Below, one piece after another: positions 25,642 to 33,947 of a DNA stretch of 33,947 nucleotides (position 1 is the first letter of the stretch; each line of letters starts with the position of its first letter). Origin of the DNA: Dehalococcoidia bacterium. Its GTDB lineage: Bacteria; Chloroflexota; Dehalococcoidia; SZUA-161; SpSt-899. The stretch is taken from positions 1 to 33,947 of the forward strand of contig JALPYG010000006.1 in assembly GCA_023271215.1 (NCBI GenBank). The letters are read 5' to 3'. A program made the position numbers and the translations under genes. The notes under the pieces were generated by a model. The model was not told the DNA's origin. It saw only the letters and a list, made by a program, of their open reading frames with translations, and ran no database searches.

Positions 25642-26751
25642 ATGAGATTTGCATTGGAGAAGAGTGCCGAACACTTAGAAAATGGCCTTAAGCTGGAACA
25701 GGACGGAGACCTCAAGGGAGCTAGATACAACCTTCTCAAGGCCGGCGAGTTCTTGTTCAAGGCAGCGGAGAAATCCGAACTCTCTCTCAAGGCAAAGCGC
25801 ATCGAGCGGGCAGAGAGCATCCTGAAGCGGGCTGAGGCCATAGGTCAGATGCTGGCCGGGAGATCCACATCGCGAGTGGTTCCCCAGGCTGAGAGTGCTG
25901 AGTCGGCGCCGGAGTGGATGATCGTTGAGAAGCCAAACCTGAGATTGAGCGATGTGGCAGGCCTGGAGGAAGTCAAGGAGCAGATCAGGATACGGATGAT
26001 CTATCCCTTCACTCATCCTGAGCAGGCCAGGCGCTTCGGGATAAAGAAAGGGGGCGGCATCCTGCTTTACGGCCCTCCAGGGACGGGGAAGACCATGCTG
26101 GCCAGGGCCGTGGCCGGGGAGATCGATGCGGCCTTTTTCACTGTCAAGCCCTCAGAGATTATGAGCAAGTGGGTTGGCGAGGCGGAGCAGAACATCGCCA
26201 GACTGTTCTCCGAGGCCAGGAAGCATGAGAGGGCAGTGATCTTCATCGACGAAGTGGAGTCGCTAATTCCCAGGCGCAGGGATAGTCATTCCACGGTGAT
26301 GCAGCGGGTGGTGCCCCAGATCCTCTCCGAGATGGAGGGGTTTGCCAGCGGCAGGGAGGGTGAAAAGGCGCTGCTTTTTATGGGGGCCACCAATGAACCC
26401 TGGGCGATGGACGAAGCGGTGCTCCGGCCGGGACGCTTCGATGAAAGGGTGTATGTTCCTCTTCCCAACTTCGATGCCCGGCTTGAGATCTTGCATTTTC
26501 ATTTGAAGGATAAGCCCCTTTCGCCGGACATCTCTCTGGAGGAAATTGCTCAAATGCTGGAAGGCTACAGCGGGGCTGACATCCGCCGCATCGGTGAGAA
26601 AGCCTGCGACATCCCCTTCGTCGAGTCCGTCAGAACCGGCGAGGAACGGGATGTGCAAAGGCAAGACCTGTTGAGCGTGATGCAGCAGGTGAAGCCTTCG
26701 GTTTCGGCAAAGGCGTTGGAGAAATTTCAGAGGTTTTGCTTTGGAAGATAG
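25642..26751 (+). CDS. Vps4-like AAA ATPase with MIT-like N-terminal domain (AAA-2)
   Basis: 369 aa, adjacent to the Snf7-like gene. MIT-like ALEKSAEHLENGLKLEQDGDLKGARYNLLKAGEFLFKAAEKSELSLKAKRIERAESILKRAEAI, then LSDVAGLEEVKEQIRIRMIYP, GPPGTGKTMLAR, SEIMSKWVGEAEQNI, VIFIDEVESLIPRR, RPGRFDERVYVPLPN. Confidence 0.92.
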   Translation: MRFALEKSAEHLENGLKLEQDGDLKGARYNLLKAGEFLFKAAEKSELSLKAKRIERAESILKRAEAIGQMLAGRSTSRVVPQAESAESAPEWMIVEKPNLRLSDVAGLEEVKEQIRIRMIYPFTHPEQARRFGIKKGGGILLYGPPGTGKTMLARAVAGEIDAAFFTVKPSEIMSKWVGEAEQNIARLFSEARKHERAVIFIDEVESLIPRRRDSHSTVMQRVVPQILSEMEGFASGREGEKALLFMGATNEPWAMDEAVLRPGRFDERVYVPLPNFDARLEILHFHLKDKPLSPDISLEEIAQMLEGYSGADIRRIGEKACDIPFVESVRTGEERDVQRQDLLSVMQQVKPSVSAKALEKFQRFCFGR

Positions 26752-26808
26752 ATAAGACTCATTACTCTGGGGAAAGTGCTAAGATTATAAAAACGGGAGG
26801 TAAGAGAA

Positions 26809-27042
26809 ATGCAGGGTATGGAACTTATAGCACACGTAGAACAGAAGCCAGAGGTGCTCTGTGGGAAGCCAGTGATAAAAGGCACCAGAATTTCAGTGGA
26901 ACTGATATTAGAGCGGCTGGCGAACGGGGCAAGCTTTGAACAACTCACAGGGGATTACGACATCTCTGAAGAGGATGTAACAGCAGCCCTCTTATACGCC
27001 AGGCAGGTGCTATCGGAGGAGGAAATACTTGAGACTGTCTGA
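26809..27042 (+). CDS. DUF433-family antitoxin
   Basis: 77 aa. VEQKPEVLCGKPVIKGTRISVELILERLANGASFEQLTGDYDISEEDVTAALLYAR. Overlaps the start of the downstream ORF, as in DUF433-DUF5615 pairs. Confidence 0.92.
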   Translation: MQGMELIAHVEQKPEVLCGKPVIKGTRISVELILERLANGASFEQLTGDYDISEEDVTAALLYARQVLSEEEILETV

Positions 27043-28525
27043 GAAGTTGAAGCTCCTGGCAGACGAGAATGTCCCCCGGCCTCTGGTTCATTTGCTGAGG
27101 TCAAGAGATATTGACACCAGATGGGTGAGGGAAATCGAGAGAGGGATGTCAGATGAAGCGGTGGTGGGGATTCAGATCATGGAGGAGGCTGAGGCGATAT
27201 TGAATAAGGGAGAGTTCTATCCGGCCAAAGAGAATTATCGCAGAGCTCAGGAGCATTTTGAGAATCTCCGTGACTTCGCCGTTGAGCACCGATTGGAGAG
27301 GGAGAAAAGCGAGATTGACAACTTGATAGAGGATTGCACCGCAAACATCAGGGTATGCACCGACTCATTGTTGGGCAGACAAAGAGTGGCCACAGCCAGG
27401 GTGAGGAAGGTGGATGATCTGAGAAAAGGGATCAGGGTGAAAACAGGGGTAAAGCGCCCGGGTGAAGATAAGTTGAGCAAGCTTGAAAAGGCTTATCCCT
27501 CGATAAGATATCTGGACTCCGGCGGCTTTGGAGAGGTATACTGGGCTCAAACCCGGGAGGGACAAACGATCGCCCTAAAAGTCCTCCGGGAACCCGAAAG
27601 ACATGAGGAAACGTACTTCAAGGAATTAGCGATATGGAGAAACCTCGTCCACCGCAATATCGTCAAATTACTGCGCCCAAAATACCATCCCATGCCCCTT
27701 TTTGAGATGGAATACGTGGATGGAGGCGACCTCAGCAGCCTGCTTAAAGAAAGCGCCCCCTTTTCCCCGGAGAGAGCCTGCCGGATAGCCTTTGACATTG
27801 GCAGAGGCCTCGAGTGCGCTCACTTGTCAAATGCTGTTCACGGCGACCTCAAGCCGCGCAACATACTCCTTACGATGACGGAAGAGGTGAAAATAAGCGA
27901 TTGGGGGCTAGGGAAGGTTGCCACCAGTTCCAGCAGGGGCGTGGGCTATACGCCGGGCTATGCTTCCCCGGAGCAAATTCAGAAAGTGGCGATTGACAAA
28001 AAATCAGATGTGTACCAGATCGGGGTGGTATTCTACGAGATGTTGACCGGCGATAACCCCTTTGATCATGGTTCGCGTGAGGAGAAAGATGAAAAGGTGT
28101 TGACCCTTGTTCCGCAGGAGCCCAGCAAGCACAATCCCAGGATTAAACCGCTTGATGATTTGGTCATGAGCTGTCTCGAAAAGGAATCCGGAAACAGGCC
28201 GGGGATACGGGAATTCAGAGAGGCTTTGAGCGGATATGTAAAGGAGAACTACGGCATTCTACTCAAAGTAACGGGGCAACCCAGAGATAAGTTAGGCATC
28301 CTGTGCCGGAATGCCATGTTTGCGGCCAAGCTAAATGACCACAAAGAGTGTGTGGCGGCCCTTAAGGACTTGAGGTCTCTCCTGAGCGAGAATGAACTAA
28401 AGGACATAGTGCGGAATTTGATGTACGCCACGGAACTCAGGCAGAAAGAGGAATTGGAGATAACAGACGAGGTCCTCAATGAAATTGACGGTGTGCTGAG
28501 GCAGGTGGAATATGGACAATCTTGA
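27029..28525 (+). CDS. Ser/Thr protein kinase with N-terminal DUF5615 (PIN-like) fragment and MIT-like region
   Basis: Reads from TTG: LKLLADENVPRPLVHLLRSRDIDTRWVREIERGMSDEAVVG (DUF5615 start), then QIMEEAEAILNKGEFYPAKENYRRAQEHFENLRDFAVEHRLEREKSEIDNLIED (MIT/TPR-like), then kinase LDSGGFGEVYWA, IALKVL, AVHGDLKPRNILL, ISDWGLGKV, ASPEQ. Internal ATG at 27179 is an alternative kinase start. Confidence 0.85.
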   Translation: MRLSEKLKLLADENVPRPLVHLLRSRDIDTRWVREIERGMSDEAVVGIQIMEEAEAILNKGEFYPAKENYRRAQEHFENLRDFAVEHRLEREKSEIDNLIEDCTANIRVCTDSLLGRQRVATARVRKVDDLRKGIRVKTGVKRPGEDKLSKLEKAYPSIRYLDSGGFGEVYWAQTREGQTIALKVLREPERHEETYFKELAIWRNLVHRNIVKLLRPKYHPMPLFEMEYVDGGDLSSLLKESAPFSPERACRIAFDIGRGLECAHLSNAVHGDLKPRNILLTMTEEVKISDWGLGKVATSSSRGVGYTPGYASPEQIQKVAIDKKSDVYQIGVVFYEMLTGDNPFDHGSREEKDEKVLTLVPQEPSKHNPRIKPLDDLVMSCLEKESGNRPGIREFREALSGYVKENYGILLKVTGQPRDKLGILCRNAMFAAKLNDHKECVAALKDLRSLLSENELKDIVRNLMYATELRQKEELEITDEVLNEIDGVLRQVEYGQS

Positions 28526-29246
28526 GATATGCTGCAAAACTGATATGGGAAGAAAAAAAAGCGCCAACGAGGATAGCCTGCTCGTCGTGAAGTTGGGCGA
28601 GGTTTATCTCCTGGCAGTCGCCGATGGACTGGGGGGACACGCTGCAGGCGAAGTCGCCAGCAGACTGGCTTTGATAGAGATCGAGGAATTCCTGAAGACA
28701 AACCTGGCTGAAGGGAACCTCCGGGACGCAATGCAGGGAGCCATTGCCAAGGCAAACCGTGAGATTTGTTTGCTCTCAAAAGAAAACCCCGCTTATGCGG
28801 GTATGGGCACCACACTGGTCGCCGCCCTTGTTTTTGATAACCGGGCGCTCATAGCCAACATTGGCGATAGCCGGGCGTATCTTATAGGAAACGGAATAAG
28901 GCAGATAACGAGGGATCACTCACTGGTTCAAGAACTGGTTGATAGGGAAGTGATCGCTGCGGAAGAAGCCTTCGACCATCCACAGAGGAACATCGTCACC
29001 AGGACGCTCGGTATGGAAAGCGAGGTCTCTCCTGATTTCTATGATGAGGAGCTTTCGGGAAGGCTTCTGCTCCTCTGCTCAGATGGTCTGAGTGATTTGC
29101 TGAGAGACCAGGAGATTTTAGAAACCGTAGTTGCTTCCCCAAACCTGGATGAAGCTTGCACCAGGCTAATCAACCGGGTGAATGAGAAGGGCGGGAAGGA
29201 CAACATCACCGTCGTTTTGGCCAGAGAGGATGGGTTGGATGTCTGA
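28512..29246 (+). CDS. PP2C-family Ser/Thr protein phosphatase
   Basis: 244 aa. TDMGRKKSANEDSLLV, LLAVADGLGGHAAGEVAS, ANIGDSRAYLIG, LLLLCSDGLSDLL and KGGKDNITVVLAR. Start overlaps the end of the kinase gene. Confidence 0.95.
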   Translation: MDNLEICCKTDMGRKKSANEDSLLVVKLGEVYLLAVADGLGGHAAGEVASRLALIEIEEFLKTNLAEGNLRDAMQGAIAKANREICLLSKENPAYAGMGTTLVAALVFDNRALIANIGDSRAYLIGNGIRQITRDHSLVQELVDREVIAAEEAFDHPQRNIVTRTLGMESEVSPDFYDEELSGRLLLLCSDGLSDLLRDQEILETVVASPNLDEACTRLINRVNEKGGKDNITVVLAREDGLDV

Positions 29247-29287
29247 TAGAATGTTAGCGATCAAGAGCGGCATCTGAGGAGGTCTCT

Positions 29288-30616
29288 ATGATTGCCGGGC
29301 AACAGAAACGGGCTGTCAATCGTCTGGAATCGAGGAAGCTGATGCGCCCTCTGGTGGATAAGATGTACATCGAGGGGGTACAGGCAGCATTGGAGGGAAA
29401 GCCGGTTGCCTGGTGCATGTTCAACTGGTGGAAGGGCGACCCCATCCTGCGGGCTATGGAGGTGACTCCAGTTTATCCAGAGAACTACGGCACGGTGTGT
29501 GCCGCCGTGGGCGCCGCTCAAGAGTATCTGGGTATAAGCGACGCCGAAGGTTTTCCCACGCACTTATGTGGCTACGGCAGGAATTGCCTCGGATACGCCG
29601 CCAAGATGGTAGACGAGGGACAGGTGCCATCCCAGGCGCCCATCGGAGGGATGGCCAAACCAACCTTGATGATGGGCTCTTCCGGCCTGTGCGATGCTCG
29701 CTACAAGTGGTTCCAGGCGCTGAGGCGCTACTGGGACGTGCCCGTCTGGGTGCTGGAGTTCCCCCACCCCGGCCCCAATGAGATATTCTTGGAAGGAACC
29801 ATTGATAATAGTGTCAGGTACATGGCGGCCGAGCTGAAGGAGTTTGTAAACTTCCTGGAGCGCCTCCTGGGAAAGAAAATGGACTGGGATAGGCTGCGCG
29901 AGCTTCTGAATAATCAAGAGCAAGTGCTGCAGGTGTGGTGGGAGACAAATGAGCTGCGCAAGGCCATCCCCGGCCCGATGCACGCGCGGGATTTCTGGAC
30001 CATCATGGCGCCGTGCCTCTACGGGGCCACGGAAAAAGAATCGCTGGAGGGCTACAAGAGGGTATTCCAGGAGGTCAGGGCCAGGGTGGATGCCGGCATC
30101 GGCGCCGTCGCCCAGGAGAGATACCGGCTGATGTTTGCCGAACTCCCCCCGTGGCATAGCCTGGGATTCTTCGACAAGCTTGCCGAAAGGGGATGGAACT
30201 TCGTGATCGAGAGTATGGGCTACCACCCACCACCACCCCTTGAGCTAGGGGGGAGCAACGATCCCCTGGAGCGCATCGCTCGCTGGACCCTGTGGTTCTT
30301 CGTCTCTTCTTCTCTGCACGCCAGGAAACGTGACTATCCGCTGGTTGCCGGGGCTCAGCCCTACCTCACCTGGGCACGGGAATACAAACTGGATGGCTTG
30401 CTCCTTCATCCGCTGCTCACTTGTCGCACCGGCACCTTCTGGCTCGGTCGTACCACGAATGTGCTCCGCGATCAGATGGACGTTCCCTCGCTCATTGTCG
30501 AGGGGGACATAGTGGATCTCACGGTATTCGACGAATCCAGGGCCCTGAGTCAGGCGACGGCCTTTGAAGAAACTATGGAACACTATCGGGAGGTCAGAAA
30601 GAAACGGGGGGTTTGA
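29288..30616 (+). CDS. 2-hydroxyacyl-CoA dehydratase-family subunit (HgdB/BcrC-like)
   Basis: 442 aa. GYGRNCLGYAAKM, MMGSSGLCDARYKWFQAL, LTCRTGTFWLG and the C-terminal LIVEGDIVDLTVFDESRA typical of the family. Confidence 0.88.
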   Translation: MIAGQQKRAVNRLESRKLMRPLVDKMYIEGVQAALEGKPVAWCMFNWWKGDPILRAMEVTPVYPENYGTVCAAVGAAQEYLGISDAEGFPTHLCGYGRNCLGYAAKMVDEGQVPSQAPIGGMAKPTLMMGSSGLCDARYKWFQALRRYWDVPVWVLEFPHPGPNEIFLEGTIDNSVRYMAAELKEFVNFLERLLGKKMDWDRLRELLNNQEQVLQVWWETNELRKAIPGPMHARDFWTIMAPCLYGATEKESLEGYKRVFQEVRARVDAGIGAVAQERYRLMFAELPPWHSLGFFDKLAERGWNFVIESMGYHPPPPLELGGSNDPLERIARWTLWFFVSSSLHARKRDYPLVAGAQPYLTWAREYKLDGLLLHPLLTCRTGTFWLGRTTNVLRDQMDVPSLIVEGDIVDLTVFDESRALSQATAFEETMEHYREVRKKRGV

Positions 30617-30656
30617 TTGGTGACGGCGGGGAGTCCGGTTGATAAGGAGAGCACGG

Positions 30657-31820
30657 ATGATACAGGCGAGCGCTAAAGGGTTAGACCATGCCAGGCAGGT
30701 GTGTCGCAATCGGGAGGCTGCGGCTCGCCAATCAAAGGCTGAGGGAAGGAAGCTTATGGGCTACCTTTGCTCCTACCCTCCCCTGGAGATGATTACCGCC
30801 GTGGATTTCGTTCCCTTCAGGCTTCTAGGCGACGTGGCTGAGCCCGTAACCAGGGCCGATGCCTACCTCGCCTCCATAATCTGTCCCTTCCTGCGCAGCG
30901 CCCTGGACCTGGGACTCAAGGAAAGGTATGATTTCCTCGATGGATTTCTCGGAACACATGTCTGCGACTGCGGCGAAAAGTTCTGCCACCTGTGGAACTA
31001 CTACTTGCCGTCCCAATACCACCACTTCATAGATATACCTCACCTGGTTCACGAGGCATCCTTTGATTTTCTCAAGGGGGGACTGGAGCTGTTTCAAAGC
31101 ACTCTGGAGGACTACGCCGGCTGGCCGATGAGCCGGGAAAGACTCAAGGACGAGATAAGGGCCCATAACCAGCAGAGGGCACTGGTGAGGGAGCTGTATG
31201 AGCTGCGTCAAGTAGATCCCCCTCTTCTCTCAGGGGCTGAGAATCTGGAGATAATGGTGGCTCTGATGAGCATCCCCATTGAGGATGGGTGTGAGCTTCT
31301 ACGAGAGGTAATCGCCGAGGTCAAAGAGCGCCAGGACGGGCCGCAGAAGAAGGCAGCACGGCTGCTTCTGTGGGGCAGCCCGCTAACAGACGCCGGCCTC
31401 ATCGAGCTGATCGAGGGCCTGGATGGCAACGTCGTTATGGACGATATCTGTATCGGATCCAGACATTTCTGGCCCGACGTGGAACTTACCGAGGACCCGC
31501 TCGACGGGATAGCGCGTCGCTATCTGGCAGAACTCAAATGCCCCCGCACCTTCAGGGAGACCACGGAGTCCTATGCGAAGGACCAGGAGGTCAGGTTTGG
31601 CTACCTTGGCGACTACGCCAGGGACTGGAGCGTCAACGGCGTTATCATGCAGTCGGTCAGATACTGCGATACGCACGGCTATGAAGTCCCCGCGCTGAAG
31701 GATTACCTTGATGGAATTGGGCTGCCAAATCTGTACCTCGAGCACGAATACACCATGATAGCCCTCGCTCCGCTGAGAACCAGGGTGCAAGCCTTTCTGG
31801 AGATGATGGAGTGCAGTTGA
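30657..31820 (+). CDS. 2-hydroxyacyl-CoA dehydratase-family subunit (second)
   Basis: ORF track 30639..31820. ATG 30657 has aaggag upstream. LMGYLCSYPPLEMITAVDFVPFRLLGD, CDCGEKFCHLWNYYLPSQYHHFIDIPH and LLLWGSPLTDAGLIELIEGLDGNVVMDDICIGSRHFW. Confidence 0.9.
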   Translation: MIQASAKGLDHARQVCRNREAAARQSKAEGRKLMGYLCSYPPLEMITAVDFVPFRLLGDVAEPVTRADAYLASIICPFLRSALDLGLKERYDFLDGFLGTHVCDCGEKFCHLWNYYLPSQYHHFIDIPHLVHEASFDFLKGGLELFQSTLEDYAGWPMSRERLKDEIRAHNQQRALVRELYELRQVDPPLLSGAENLEIMVALMSIPIEDGCELLREVIAEVKERQDGPQKKAARLLLWGSPLTDAGLIELIEGLDGNVVMDDICIGSRHFWPDVELTEDPLDGIARRYLAELKCPRTFRETTESYAKDQEVRFGYLGDYARDWSVNGVIMQSVRYCDTHGYEVPALKDYLDGIGLPNLYLEHEYTMIALAPLRTRVQAFLEMMECS

Positions 31821-31846
31821 CTTTTGCGTAAGGCCGGAGGAACATC

Positions 31847-32761
31847 ATGTCAAGAAAATATCCGTTCACCCCTATCCTCGGCTGGTCGGTCAGCCGCTAT
31901 GAGAAGTTCGACCGGTGCAAGAGGTGGTACTATTACGATTATTATGCCAGGAAGCATGATAAAGATGTTTCGCCGCAAGATCTGGCGTTTCTGAGGTCGC
32001 TGACCAGCGCATCCCTGGAAATCGGCAATGCGGTGCACGATACCATCGCTACGCTGCTTCGTCGGCTGAAAAGAAAAACCTCCCCAATAGATACCGAAAA
32101 GGTCTTGAACTATAGTTCTTCCCAGGTGGATCGGGCAATAGAGGGCAAGAATTTCCTGGAGGTCTACTACGGGCAGCGAGAGACAATCGATGCCGCTGAT
32201 CTCAAAGACAGGGTCGGAAGCTGTCTGAAAAACTTCTTCGGGAGCCGGTGGTACGAATGGCTGACCGGAGAGGCCATTCCGGGTAGGAGTAGTTGGATCA
32301 TCGAACCAGAGGACTACGGGGAGCTGCGCATCAATGGGCTGAAGGCGTATTGTAAGGCGGATTTCCTCTTCCCCATCACTGAAGGCAATCTATGCATACT
32401 GGATTGGAAAACCGGCAAGGCCGATCGAGAGAGGCACCGGCGGCAGATGATGGGATATGTTCTGTATGCCAGGGACATCTTCAAGGTCGCTGCGGATGAG
32501 GTGAAGGCGGTCATCGTTTATCTGGACGAGCCCAACGAAGAGCTGGAAAGCAGCTTCAGCGGGAGTGAGCTGGACGAGTTCGCCGGGCAGATTGCCAAAG
32601 AGACCGAGGAGATGTACCGGTACTGTGAGAATGTAGAGGAGAATATCCCCAGGCCCAAGAGCTTCTTCCCGAAGCAGGCAGGGCGGCTTTGCGCCTACTG
32701 CAACTACAGGGAGCTCTGCGAGAGTGAGCCGGAGGAAAAGAGGGCAGTGACATGTCCCTGA
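31847..32761 (+). CDS. PD-(D/E)XK nuclease superfamily protein (RecB/Cas4-like, putative Fe-S cluster)
   Basis: 304 aa. [37 protein letters not shown]...[10 protein letters not shown], and C-terminal [13 protein letters not shown]. Confidence 0.88.
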   Translation: MSRKYPFTPILGWSVSRYEKFDRCKRWYYYDYYARKHDKDVSPQDLAFLRSLTSASLEIGNAVHDTIATLLRRLKRKTSPIDTEKVLNYSSSQVDRAIEGKNFLEVYYGQRETIDAADLKDRVGSCLKNFFGSRWYEWLTGEAIPGRSSWIIEPEDYGELRINGLKAYCKADFLFPITEGNLCILDWKTGKADRERHRRQMMGYVLYARDIFKVAADEVKAVIVYLDEPNEELESSFSGSELDEFAGQIAKETEEMYRYCENVEENIPRPKSFFPKQAGRLCAYCNYRELCESEPEEKRAVTCP

Positions 32762-33947
32762 TCGTACAGAAGTATGGTGGCAGCTCGGTTGCTGACGCCG
32801 ACAGGATCAAGAATGTTGCTCGACGCGTGATTCGTGCCAGGGAGCAAGGGAATCAAGTGGTGGTAGTGGTTTCCGCCATGGGCAGGACCACTGATGAGCT
32901 GATCGAACTGGCCCGTCAGGTCGCCGAGAAGCCTGATGCTCGGGAGCTGGACCACTTGCTTTCCACCGGTGAGGTGGTGTCCTGCACCTTGCTCACTATG
33001 GCTCTGCGCTCGATGGGACAAAAAGCAATCAGCCTCACCGGCGCCCAGGCGGGAATCCGAACCGACTCGACTTACAGCAGAGCCCGGATCACCGGCATCT
33101 CCCCCAAGCGTATCAGCCGAGAGCTTGAAAAAGGCCGAATTGTGGTCGTTGCCGGGTTCCAGGGGGTCAACGATGAGCTGGACGTAACCACCCTGGGACG
33201 CGGGGGATCCGATACTACGGCGGTGGCTCTGGCAATAAGCCTTGCCGCGGACAGGTGCGAGATATACACCGATGTCGAAGGCGTTTTCACCACTGATCCC
33301 CGGCTTGTCCCTCAGGCGCGAAAGCTGGAAGAGATCGGCTATGAGGAGATGCTGGAGATGGCATCCGTCGGGGCCAGGGTGCTGCACTCCCGGGCGGTGG
33401 AGCTCGGTTGGGCCTACGGGATGCCCATCCTGGTGGCGTCCTCATTTAACGATGATCCGGGCACTCTTATTCACGGAGGCGTTCCTATGGAAATCACCAA
33501 CAAGGTAAGCGGGATTGCCCATGATTCCGATGTGGCCAAGGTGACGGTGATCGGTGTACCCGATAGGCCGGGGATCGCCAGTGCCATCTTTGAGCCATTA
33601 GCCAGGGCAAATATCAGCGTGGATACCATCGTCCAGAATGCCGGTATCAACCGGATTACCGACCTCACGTTCACCGTGGCAAAGAGCGACCTGAGCAAAG
33701 CCATGGAAGTGATCAGGCCGGTGGCCGAGTCGATTGGGGCCCGGGATTGCGCCAGCGATACGACGCTTGGCAAGGTGAGCATCGTTGGGGCGGGAATGCA
33801 GACTGCCCCTGGCTATGCCGCCAGGATGTTCAAGACCCTTTCCGAGGAAGGCATCAACATCGAGTTGATCACTACCTCGGAGATCAGGATCACCTGCATC
33901 ATCGATGGGGAAAAGGTTCCCCAGGCTGTTCAAGCCCTTCACCGGGC
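32752..33947 (+). CDS. lysC: Aspartate kinase, truncated by the window end
   Basis: ATG 32752 overlaps the preceding gene. The translation begins [26 protein letters not shown] and continues to [13 protein letters not shown], an [15 protein letters not shown] motif and ACT-like repeats. Open at the right edge, hence absent from the ORF track. Confidence 0.95.
   Translation, partial: MSLIVQKYGGSSVADADRIKNVARRVIRAREQGNQVVVVVSAMGRTTDELIELARQVAEKPDARELDHLLSTGEVVSCTLLTMALRSMGQKAISLTGAQAGIRTDSTYSRARITGISPKRISRELEKGRIVVVAGFQGVNDELDVTTLGRGGSDTTAVALAISLAADRCEIYTDVEGVFTTDPRLVPQARKLEEIGYEEMLEMASVGARVLHSRAVELGWAYGMPILVASSFNDDPGTLIHGGVPMEITNKVSGIAHDSDVAKVTVIGVPDRPGIASAIFEPLARANISVDTIVQNAGINRITDLTFTVAKSDLSKAMEVIRPVAESIGARDCASDTTLGKVSIVGAGMQTAPGYAARMFKTLSEEGINIELITTSEIRITCIIDGEKVPQAVQALHR

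Noticed and set aside
14038-29246. Kinase-phosphatase cluster as a TerY-P or other known anti-phage signalling triad
   Set aside because: No vWA/TerY, TerD or nuclease effector in the core. The AAA proteins and helical partners have Vps4/ESCRT-like features instead. A defence role cannot be excluded.
29288-31820. 2-hydroxyacyl-CoA dehydratase subunits as part of the ESCRT-like system
   Set aside because: They are co-oriented but metabolic, with no functional link visible. The cluster appears to end with the PP2C gene. No dehydratase activator (HgdC/BcrA-type) is seen in the window.
31847-32761. Cas4 and a CRISPR locus
   Set aside because: No cas1/cas2/cas3 or effector genes and no regularly spaced direct repeats anywhere in the window.

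Overview
The 33.9 kb window comes from a bacterial chromosome. Its gene content resembles Chloroflexota/Dehalococcoidia, but that is an inference only. Left part (about 1-13.7 kb), housekeeping genes: secF and secD, a CCA-adding/polyA polymerase-type tRNA nucleotidyltransferase, a division cluster (mraZ, rsmH, a LuxR-type regulator with a degenerate receiver, ftsA, ftsZ), meaB-like GTPase, tRNA-Pro(CGG), long-form hpf/raiA, comF, pyrD, an AP-endonuclease-like TIM barrel protein and aroH-type chorismate mutase. Right end (about 29.3-33.9 kb): two 2-hydroxyacyl-CoA dehydratase-family subunits, a RecB/Cas4-like PD-(D/E)XK nuclease and lysC, which is truncated by the window edge. Between them (about 14.0-29.2 kb), all on the + strand, is an accessory cluster that I read as an ESCRT-III/Vps4-like membrane-remodelling system with its own phospho-signalling. 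It contains one protein with a recognisable Snf7/ESCRT-III-like pattern and a MIM1-like C-terminus, and two shorter-homology helical paralogs of similar size (193-199 aa). It also has two AAA ATPases of the Vps4/katanin type with MIT-like N-termini, a receptor-type Ser/Thr kinase, a cytosolic kinase with a MIT-like helical region and a PP2C phosphatase. Two uncharacterised proteins lead the cluster. Toxin-antitoxin modules and repeats (HicBA, a ParE-type pair, DUF433/DUF5615 pieces, Uma2, a REP-like palindrome) are inserted in it, and one of them appears fused to the second kinase. Other observations are four 10-bp-phased MraZ-type boxes over the mraZ promoter, an in-frame low-complexity repeat insertion in the CCA-adding enzyme, and a perfect 65-bp tandem duplication upstream of ftsA. 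All domain assignments come from reading motifs by eye. No homology or structure search was run.
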